This document shows positions 57,478-64,000 of a stretch of 64,000 nucleotides of DNA, piece by piece. A program made the position numbers and the translations under genes. This stretch comes from Gimesia alba. GTDB taxonomy: Bacteria; Planctomycetota; Planctomycetia; Planctomycetales; Planctomycetaceae. The stretch's first letter is position 1, and every line of letters begins with the position of its first letter. The stretch covers positions 6,437,046 through 6,501,045 of the forward strand of contig NZ_CP036269.1 in the NCBI RefSeq assembly GCF_007744675.1, read 5' to 3'. The notes beneath the pieces were generated by a model, which was not told the origin of the DNA, did not search any database, and was given only the letters and a program-made list of their open reading frames with translations.

Positions 57478-58793
57478 ACCAGCAGTTCCTGCAGGGGGCC
57501 TGAACCGGAATCAAACTTCCGGGCCAGCTTCTCATTCATGTTGAAGTGCTCACAGGGAACGCCGGCGGCTTCCAGCAGCGTTGCATAGAGTGAGTTGATC
57601 GGGCGTTTGCCATCCAGCTGGGTGAAGCAACCTGTCTTGAAGGCGCCGTCGAAATTGCCCAGCAGCATCACCGGCCAGTTGGCACCGCTGGTGTGCTGTT
57701 TGTCGGCATTGTTGCTGGTATACACAATCAGCGTGTGGTCCATCATGGTGCCACTCCCTTCCGGGACGCTTTCCAGGGCTTCGATGATCCGCACCAGCAT
57801 CCGGCTGTTGTATTGACGGATCTTAATCCAGATCGGATTCCCCGGCTGTTCCATGTGGCCCAGGTTGTGGCCCTGTTGCTCAATCCCCAGTCCTTTCCAG
57901 GCACCGAAAATTTCGCCCCGTCCCGAACCAATGGTCAGCGTATTGGTGATACCCGATGTGAGTGAAGAGATTCCCAGGTCCAGCAGCACATCGTGCCAGT
58001 CGGTTTCATGCTCAGGACTGGTATAGCGGCCGTCGACTTTCGGCGCGAATTTGCGCAGGTGATCGGCAACCGAGTCGAGGCGGTCACGCAGGCCGTTGAC
58101 TTCTTTGAAACCCTCAACAAATTGACCGTAACGCTGCTGGTCTGCTGTGGGCAGTGATGTCCCCTTTGAGGCGGCTAGCTTTTCAATCTGATTGAACACA
58201 TTGGAGCGTGCTTCGTGATGACGTCGAATGTTGCCTGTGGAGATGCCACCATAGAGCATCTGATACAGATGGTTCGGATTGGAATGCATAAAGATCGGCT
58301 GACCGGCGCCACTCGCTGACAGCGTCGCGATGGTCGGTTTCGTCGTCATGTTCTCCATGGAGTCCATGCCGATGCAGAGATGAGGCAGCAGCGTTTGAGG
58401 CAGGATCTTGCTCAGCTCATAATCGATGGTCGCTGCGCTGGGAGGAACTCCGTCGCTCCCGCGATAGCCGCCGAGCGCGCCGAAAAAGGCACTATGCGAC
58501 GGACTGGTGTGAATGCCATGCAGACCGTTGATGATATGCATTCGTTCCTTATAAGGTTCCAAGGGACTGATTGGCTCGGGGAGTTTGACTTTCGCCAGCG
58601 AACCGCTACGTTTCATCCCTTCAGGAATACAGGTTGCCGGATCGAAACCCTGATTCTGCATGAAGAAGACAATCCGCTTCGGCGTTTCCTTGAGCTTCGG
58701 CATCGCCAGCAGACGTTCGGGAAGCAGCGAGAAGCCGAGTGCAGAACCTGCACCAGCGGCCATTGTTTGCAGCATTTTTCTACGGTTCAGCAT
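57474..58793 (-). CDS. DUF1552 Tat-exported protein
   Basis: A 439-residue protein with a twin-arginine-type signal at the N-terminus ([19 protein letters not shown]). The DUF1552 domain covers nearly the whole length, with [34 protein letters not shown] and [20 protein letters not shown]. It is encoded directly before the DUF1588 gene (4-base ATGA overlap), the regular planctomycete order. The enzymatic role is not established. Confidence 0.94.
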
Positions 58794-59635
58794 GATCGAT
58801 CTTTCAGAAAACAGTCCGGTGGTTTCTTGGTGATCTCAGCGTGTCTCGGGAGCCGTTCAAAACATCCCTGGAGCAGCGAAACGCGACATCACGGGTAAGA
58901 TGGTCGTGGTAGGATACCTGGAACAGGTATCGGGTGTTTGAGCGAGGCAAGATAACTTCATTTACAAACGCTTGAGGTAGTACTCCTATTTTACCCTGAT
59001 TCAGCCTGACCGCAACCGAAATATCAAGAAACCTGCCCTCCGTTCCACGAAACAGACGTCCCCCTGGACTACCCTATGCGGTTCAGGAAAATCCGTTTCA
59101 CAATCATGCTGCCCCAGTAGTTAGGGGTGGTACCCACGTCTCCGCCCGCTTCACGACCAGCAGCCTTGAACCAACGCTCAAATCGATTTAGAGCAAAAAA
59201 TGTGAGCTGTCCGGAGCAAGCCGCCGGTAAAAAACGATCGGCCGATTGAATCCAGTCAAAACCAGCAAACCAGTTTCCCACAGAGCAACAAAGCCAGAGA
59301 GATAAGCAGACCGCATCAGGCGTGAAGAAGATTCACTAAGTAGGTTTCCCAGCGCGAAAATGGTTCCGGACACCTTTTCCGCGTTCCACCGGGTTAGTTT
59401 CTAACGATGTCAGTTTTGTGCTTGTGATTTAGAAGATTCGTGAAGCATCAGTTTTTGACTTATTTATACATGTGCATGACCTTCTTCTTGTTTTTTGTTC
59501 AGGCTGATGGAAAATGGATTTAACTGACAGACAATGGTGCTGTGTTTGACATCACTTACAAAGTAAATAGAAACAACAGTGGTTTACCGGCCATAATAAA
59601 AGTTCTCATTTTCAACAATTTTCCAGAGGTACTAA
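58794..59635. other. Large intergenic region before the ECF sigma gene
   Basis: 842 bases. Two overlapping minus-strand open frames (59069-59373) read partly like a protein (LTFFALNRFERWFKAAGREA) and could be a gene remnant, but neither has a start, signal or recognised domain. A possible promoter for the sigma gene is marked near the end. Nothing else is recognised. Confidence 0.5.
59546..59573 (+). promoter_or_regulatory. Possible promoter of ECF sigma gene
   Basis: TTGACA at 59546-59551 and TAGAAA at 59568-59573, 16 bp apart, about 60 bases before the start codon. The -35 is ideal and the -10 weak, so this is a modest call. Confidence 0.35.
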
Positions 59636-60226
59636 ATGATGGATGAACAGAGTTCATTCCAGCAGATAATTGATGATCTGGGAATGGGTGATGAAGAGGC
59701 AGCACGGCAAATCGTTCAAAGATTCACCCGAAGGTTACTGGCGTTAGCCCAAACTCGACTTGATGCCCGGTTACAACAAAAAGTTGCCCCGGAAGATGTG
59801 CTGCAATCGGTGTATCGAAGTTTCTTTCGACGTCATCAAAATGAAGAATTCAACCTCGATAGTTGGGATGGACTTTGGGCATTACTGGCAACGATCACGG
59901 TCCGGAAATGTTGTCAACAGGTGCGTCATTACCACAGAGAGAGGCGTGATCTGAATCGAGAGACGCCCTCCCAAACGCCAGAAGAAAATAAATTAAACGA
60001 ATGGCAAATGATCTCGAATGAACCGACTCCGGAACAAGCGGCTTTATTAACAGAGCTTTTAGAAGAAATCATGTCTTCTCTAGACCCACAGGGACAGACG
60101 ATCTTTATGATGCGTCTGCAAGGTTTTAGTGAACGGGAGATCTGCGAAGAAATTGCCCGTTCAGAACGGACTGTTCGTCGCACGCTCAATCGAATTCGTT
60201 CTCAGTTGTCGAATGCGATGGAGTGA
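59636..60226 (+). CDS. ECF-type RNA polymerase sigma factor
   Basis: A 196-residue sigma-70-family protein with AGAGG ~7 bases before ATG. Region 2 shows LAQTRLDARLQQKVAPEDVLQSVYRSFFRR (core residues E-D-V-L-Q) and region 4 the helix-turn-helix GFSEREICEEIARSERTVRR. This form is the planctomycete ECF group found near kinase, FHA and DUF1559 genes. No anti-sigma gene is adjacent; regulation by the nearby protein kinase is an inference. Confidence 0.92.
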   Translation: MMDEQSSFQQIIDDLGMGDEEAARQIVQRFTRRLLALAQTRLDARLQQKVAPEDVLQSVYRSFFRRHQNEEFNLDSWDGLWALLATITVRKCCQQVRHYHRERRDLNRETPSQTPEENKLNEWQMISNEPTPEQAALLTELLEEIMSSLDPQGQTIFMMRLQGFSEREICEEIARSERTVRRTLNRIRSQLSNAME

Positions 60227-60425
60227 TTTCAATGCGATAGCCATATAGACTCCCAGAGAAAGAATGGTTGGTGAGATATAAAAAGAATTATATGAGATTT
60301 TTTTATAAGCTTTAACCTTTCGTGTTTTCCTAAAGGTGCTGGTCCAAATGAAGCGACAGAAAATAGATCTCTAACCTACGATCCAAACGAAATCAGGATA
60401 AACCGAATCGAGAAACGAAATTCAC

Positions 60426-61556
60426 TCAGCTACCTGGTGGTTTAATCGGATATTTGGAGTCATAGTTATTTTCTTCAATGTAATTGTTCTCAAGCATCAT
60501 TTTTACGGTTTCCAGATGTTTTTCCAGACGTTTTTCATGCAAACTAATTTCTTGGCGAGATTCCAGAAAGACCTTGGGAAGACAGTCCCGGGCAGCACGT
60601 AAAAGCTCTTGCTTAACTCGATTTTTGGAGCTGGCATTTTTTTCAAGATAGCTAATCATCGGCTGAAATTCAGTCTTGGAGTTATTTGCTAAAGTTTCCC
60701 ATTGTAAAGGTCCTGCTCCATTCTTACGGTGTGACTGCACTATGTTCAATTTTGTTTGCAAAGCATTGTAAATTTCATAGTCAGAAGTTCCCGAATACCA
60801 GAGCGCCTTTAGCCCCCAAAAAAACATAATTAAACCAGCTGTGTAAAAAATGCGTCTCAACAAAGGGTTCTCTTTTAAGCCGTCGATTGAAAACAAAACT
60901 GTTGTTGTTTTTCGCCTACTTTCTTCGTGCTCATCAGGCACACTGTATTTTCGTCGTTTTAATTTTTCAGGACACACAGGAAGTTTCACCACGGGATTGA
61001 TTTCGTAGCCTTCAGTATCATCATCTAAATCGGAGCTGAGATCATCAAATTCAAAAAGTTTAATATCATCAGCATATTCAGGAAGATCACATGGAGAGAC
61101 GGACGGTGGTGAAATGGCAAGATCCTTTAAAGAGAATTCACTATCAGAATGATTCGTATTCGGATTTTTTGTTTCCTGTAACAATAATTCTTCATTCGAA
61201 TTATTGGCGACTTCAGTAAATTGAAATCGAAATCTTCCAATTTGGATTTTATCTCCCACTGATAGTTTTTTAAAACTTACACGTTGTCTATTTACGTAGA
61301 CGCCATTTCTACTGCCCAAGTCGCTAATACATAATTTATTTCGAGACCAAAAGACCGCACAATGTATTCTGGATACAGAACTATGATTGAGAATCAGGTG
61401 GCATTTCTTTTTATTTCGACCGATTAAGCTAGGACTGTATTGAAAAAAAAGCGTAGCTCCGGAAGTAATAGATCGCAGAGCAAATGGACCCTTATCAATA
61501 AAATCCATCTCTCCATTTCCAGCTTTTCGTTCGCTGTAGTTTGGTTGACCAGTCAT
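60426..61556 (-). CDS. FHA-domain membrane protein
   Basis: A 376-residue protein; ATG 61556 is chosen as AGAGAG precedes it, over a TTG overlapping the upstream stop. The FHA domain is at about 40-110 (SLIGRNKKKCHLILNHSSVS, RIHCAVF and LGSRNGVYVN), with the Gly-Arg, Ser-x-x-His and Asn-Gly residues that bind phosphothreonine. A linker (~120-225) rich in Asp/Glu/Ser follows, then a basic stretch, a membrane helix (~238-256) and a C-terminal helical tail. It should dock a phosphoprotein, plausibly a target of the neighbouring protein kinase. It follows the DUF1559 gene with 32 bases between. Confidence 0.88.
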   Translation of the reverse strand: MTGQPNYSERKAGNGEMDFIDKGPFALRSITSGATLFFQYSPSLIGRNKKKCHLILNHSSVSRIHCAVFWSRNKLCISDLGSRNGVYVNRQRVSFKKLSVGDKIQIGRFRFQFTEVANNSNEELLLQETKNPNTNHSDSEFSLKDLAISPPSVSPCDLPEYADDIKLFEFDDLSSDLDDDTEGYEINPVVKLPVCPEKLKRRKYSVPDEHEESRRKTTTVLFSIDGLKENPLLRRIFYTAGLIMFFWGLKALWYSGTSDYEIYNALQTKLNIVQSHRKNGAGPLQWETLANNSKTEFQPMISYLEKNASSKNRVKQELLRAARDCLPKVFLESRQEISLHEKRLEKHLETVKMMLENNYIEENNYDSKYPIKPPGS

Positions 61557-61588
61557 CTGAATCTCTCTTGGAAGAAGTAGGATTAAGC

Positions 61589-62587
61589 TCAAAAGTCTCC
61601 TATTGTTTGACCATCTTTGATATTGGCCAGCTTCTGGAAAACTCCCATACCAGAGCCGGAAGTCGCTCCAGGATTTGATTCCACATTCTCACTAAGAAAA
61701 CGTACATGACCATCTGCAAAAAGGAAGTGAGCACCACCATCATGCTCACTACTGAATTTTGCGGAATGAATGGAATTAATATTAACTCCTGCAGTACCCA
61801 GAATGTCCATCAGCCAGTTATCTGGTGTTCCCGCCCAGTATGCATCACCAAATTTTGGGATTCCTGGTGAATAGAAACCGGCCCATCGACGTTCACCTGC
61901 CAAAAGAGAAACCGAAGTGCCATCCGTGATATCTCGAATTCGAACAGCGCTATTTCTGCTAAATACTCCACCACCTGGACCTGCATCGCTCGCATTATCT
62001 GCCACCACTTTGTCTCCAAAACAGGCAACGTAACTTGTAGTTGCCTGATTTTGAATTGTGACAGGATCAAGTGATCCTAAATTGTCTTGCCTAGCTGGTC
62101 CTGCATCGGAGGGGCAACGAAATATAGGAATAATTTGTGTTGCTACCAATGTCTCGTTATTCTCGATGGCCGTCGTAGAAGGATTGCGATCCGGTTCCAG
62201 GAAAAGAGGCGCCGTGAAACGTATCTGGCTGTATAAATTTCCCTGATCCAGTTGTGGAAGGATCAAAGCGGCCCAACTAAAACCATTCTCTGGCGGTCTC
62301 GTTGGGATGTTGCCCGAGGCTTCAACCCAACCTGGTGGGAATGTCCGGTGCGAATCAAGATAACTATGAAAAGCAATACCCATTTGCCTGAGATTGTTCC
62401 GACATTGAGTACGTCGTGCAGCTTCTCGAGCCTGTTGGACAGCGGGAAGCAATAAGGCAATCAAGATTGCAATGATTGCGATGACGACCAACAACTCAAT
62501 CAGCGTAAAGCCTTTTTTCGTGATTTTGATTTTAAATTTCTCTTCGAAATCTTGTTGGTAGATTAACTGATCAGAATCAAAGCTCAT
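61589..62587 (-). CDS. DUF1559 pseudopilin-like protein
   Basis: A 332-residue protein; ATG 62587 is chosen since AAAGG lies 7 bases upstream, and a longer in-frame extension runs through a likely terminator hairpin. The type IV pilin-like signal is KKGFTLIELLVVIAIIAILI, with cleavage expected between Gly26 and Phe27; the 26-residue leader is longer than usual. The DUF1559 domain has H-rich C-terminal motifs (HDGGAHFLFADGHVRFLSENV segment, key D-G-x-x-F-x-F-x-D-G-H). Family members are abundant in planctomycetes and are exported by a type II secretion or pilus-like route. The upstream leader holds possible alternative hairpins. Confidence 0.93.
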   Translation of the reverse strand: MSFDSDQLIYQQDFEEKFKIKITKKGFTLIELLVVIAIIAILIALLLPAVQQAREAARRTQCRNNLRQMGIAFHSYLDSHRTFPPGWVEASGNIPTRPPENGFSWAALILPQLDQGNLYSQIRFTAPLFLEPDRNPSTTAIENNETLVATQIIPIFRCPSDAGPARQDNLGSLDPVTIQNQATTSYVACFGDKVVADNASDAGPGGGVFSRNSAVRIRDITDGTSVSLLAGERRWAGFYSPGIPKFGDAYWAGTPDNWLMDILGTAGVNINSIHSAKFSSEHDGGAHFLFADGHVRFLSENVESNPGATSGSGMGVFQKLANIKDGQTIGDF

Positions 62588-63307
62588 CGTAGTTACCTTT
62601 CGTAGAAATAGTCGCTTCTCAATGAAATCATGCGAAAACACAGGACTTCTTTGTTTTTGTTCCCTAATTCGTTTTCGGCCTAGCCAGATTGAGCTTCCAG
62701 CTGCTATATCAACTTCAGCACAGAGAGTTTTCCATAGTCTCTGACAAGTCAAAATCTTCAGCGCATAAAAAAAAGGAACGCCGAAACCAGGTACGTTTCC
62801 GAAACCCCGACCAAAGGGCACATACAAACGAAACCTGACCCGACGTTCCCAATACGTAGGGAACGCGATCCAAGTTGTCTGCTTCGATGTTTTTCCAAAA
62901 TCCTAGAATTTTGGTTGGTCGTATTTCGGAAAGCAGTAACTTTACGCACTTGCGTCATTTCCAGATTGTTAGCACTAGGCTACGCTCTGTGAAATGCAAA
63001 ATCAAGAGGCGTTATAGACCTGAGGGTCAGATTTCTAAACCTTCTAATTCGTTGAATGATTTAGATGTAAATAGTCTGTTAGAAAAGAGTTGACTTCTCC
63101 TAAGTAAAAAATTAGGTGTATCTAAAGGTCTTCAGGATCAGCTAAAATGAGCGAACCTTCTCTTCTTATTAAGGAAATGGTTTTCAAATAATTAATAGGT
63201 CAAGAAATATGAATTTTTTTTGATCTATTTTTTCTTTCCTTGTAGGATTGCAGTCATACAAACAAAAGCGACTACACGATCTGTCAGAAAGCGTGAATTG
63301 TTTCACT
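62588..63307. other. Divergent intergenic region with structured leader
   Basis: 720 bases between the DUF1559 gene (minus) and the kinase gene (plus). The minus-strand leader contains the hairpin set described separately at 62767-62865. No other gene is convincing; one plus-strand frame (62875-63093) overlaps the leader and has no domain. Confidence 0.5.
62767..62865 (-). promoter_or_regulatory. Candidate transcription attenuator in DUF1559 leader
   Basis: Read on the minus strand there are three related arms: CGTTCCC (62859-62865), GGGAACG (62844-62850) and CGTTCC (62775-62780), followed by eight T (62767-62774). The middle arm can pair with the first (a 7-bp hairpin, loop TACGTATT) or with the third. 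The latter makes a ~17-bp stem with wobble pairs, a subsidiary GTTT/AAAC hairpin in its loop, and the U tract of an intrinsic terminator. The structures exclude each other, as in an attenuator. No known riboswitch sequence is recognised. It could alternatively end an independent small transcript. Confidence 0.55.
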
Positions 63308-64000
63308 ATGGTCAAACCCATCAATTATTCTCAAGATTTTTGGAATCAGTTAGAAAAAGTCGTATCAGAATATGAGGATGCTTTACGAAATGGGAATGCA
63401 CTGGAAGTAGAAACGATCTGGAGGAGTTCCCACAACAAAGAGCTAGTTTTACTCTTTGAACTGGTGCATACAGAGTTGGAATGGAGACTGAAAGCAGGAG
63501 AAGCTGTCCGCGTTGAAGAGTACCTGGAACGTTTCCCGGAACTGTCAGAGGATATCGATGCACTTCATGAGTTAATTTCTACTGAATATATCTTACGGTT
63601 GCGAACGAACTCAAAAGTTGAAGTCTCTGAGTATACAAACCGATTTCCACATTTCGGTGAATCGTTGATCTCTAGATTGCATGATGCAGCTAAACAAGAT
63701 CAACCAAATTACTTTCCCCATAGTGCTCATGAAGAATCTGTGAGCCATTCACAAAATTTGACACGATCACAGAGGGAAGCAAAAACAACAGATTCGTCTT
63801 CTGATCAGACAAAACAAAACTTGTCCCATCAAAAATATGGTCGGTATATCGTCAAAGAACTACTTGGCAAAGGATCATTCGGACAAGTTTTTCTCGCTTA
63901 CGATCCAAAAACGAAACGAAATGTCGCTCTGAAAGTTCCGCAGCAGTCTTTACAGCCAGGATCTGAAGAATATGAGCGTTTTCTACGAGAAGCGCGTGCA
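63308..64000 (+). CDS. Serine/threonine protein kinase (3' end outside window)
   Basis: Open from ATG 63308 to the window end, so at least 231 residues are present and the catalytic C-terminal part is cut. Residues ~1-170 are an acidic, helix-rich N-terminal region (ELEWRLKAGEAVRVEEYLER, repeated once as RTNSKVEVSEYTNRFP) typical of planctomycete kinases. From ~178 the kinase domain begins: YGRYIVKELLGKGSFGQVFL is the glycine-rich loop and VALKVP holds the ATP-binding Lys. It is divergent from the DUF1559-FHA genes and close to the ECF sigma gene, which suggests a signalling neighbourhood. Confidence 0.92.
   Translation, partial: MVKPINYSQDFWNQLEKVVSEYEDALRNGNALEVETIWRSSHNKELVLLFELVHTELEWRLKAGEAVRVEEYLERFPELSEDIDALHELISTEYILRLRTNSKVEVSEYTNRFPHFGESLISRLHDAAKQDQPNYFPHSAHEESVSHSQNLTRSQREAKTTDSSSDQTKQNLSHQKYGRYIVKELLGKGSFGQVFLAYDPKTKRNVALKVPQQSLQPGSEEYERFLREARA

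Noticed and set aside
59069-59373. Overlapping minus-strand frames with protein-like stretch
   Set aside because: No start site or known family; kept only as a note under the intergenic region.
62588-62827. N-terminal extension of the DUF1559 protein
   Set aside because: The extended frame crosses the terminator-like hairpin and lacks a ribosome site, whereas the ATG at 62587 has one.

Overview
The window reads as chromosomal DNA of a planctomycete, most likely Gimesia or a close relative (formerly Planctomyces). That placement is inferred from gene families, not from a marker gene. The families are DUF1501 with PSC1/DUF1549/DUF1553, DUF1552 with DUF1592/DUF1588/DUF1585, DUF1559 pseudopilins, a J-like/WD40/SUMF1 fusion, an FHA protein, a Ser/Thr kinase and a secreted sulfatase. 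No plasmid, prophage or CRISPR array was seen.

Layout. 1-4556 (minus): a leucine-rich-repeat secreted protein cut by the window edge, then a MoxR ATPase/DUF58 pair. 4557-7643: a repeat-rich gap with four small hypothetical genes. 7724-11288 (minus): a two-gene unit of a ComEC-like metallo-beta-lactamase-fold hydrolase and a gluzincin-type metallopeptidase. 11670-16070 (minus): a BlaI repressor/BlaR1-like M56 sensor pair with a clear promoter and two operator dyads. 16101-16934: a broken REP-associated transposase and its REP elements. 17067-23169 (minus): flagellar genes flhA-flhF-flhG-small membrane protein-fliA. 23357-31423 (minus): a planctomycete cytochrome/DUF1501 pair, then a membrane protein, a methyltransferase and a prepilin-peptidase-like protein. 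32091-41089: a secreted protein, a membrane protein, dxr-rseP, ftsH with a LOG-family gene, and acpS. 41336-53663: a thioredoxin-like/haem/copper fusion, the WD40-SUMF1 giant, a sulfatase, sthA, a Uma2-like gene, a GNAT gene and rfbD. 53960: tRNA-Ser(GCU). 55006-58793 (minus): the DUF1552/DUF1588 pair. 59636 to the end: ECF sigma factor, FHA protein, DUF1559 pseudopilin and a divergent protein kinase.

The most unusual content is repetitive. Three elements of exactly 194 bp (6503-6696, 40487-40680, 54183-54376) share inverted ends of the form GTAGCGT/ACGCTAC and each sits beside CTAG-like tetranucleotides. Each carries a REP-like palindrome in its interior. One copy has split a second kind of palindrome, and an unsplit relative of that palindrome lies at 5299-5335. 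The same REP palindrome brackets a decayed RAYT-like transposase at 16466-16896, whose 3' end plus REP is duplicated at 16101-16234.

Other points worth attention are a prepilin peptidase whose GxGD aspartate is replaced, a possible attenuator with mutually exclusive hairpins before the DUF1559 gene, and the uncharacterised hydrolase/peptidase pair. All functional calls rest on reading motifs by eye; no database search was run.
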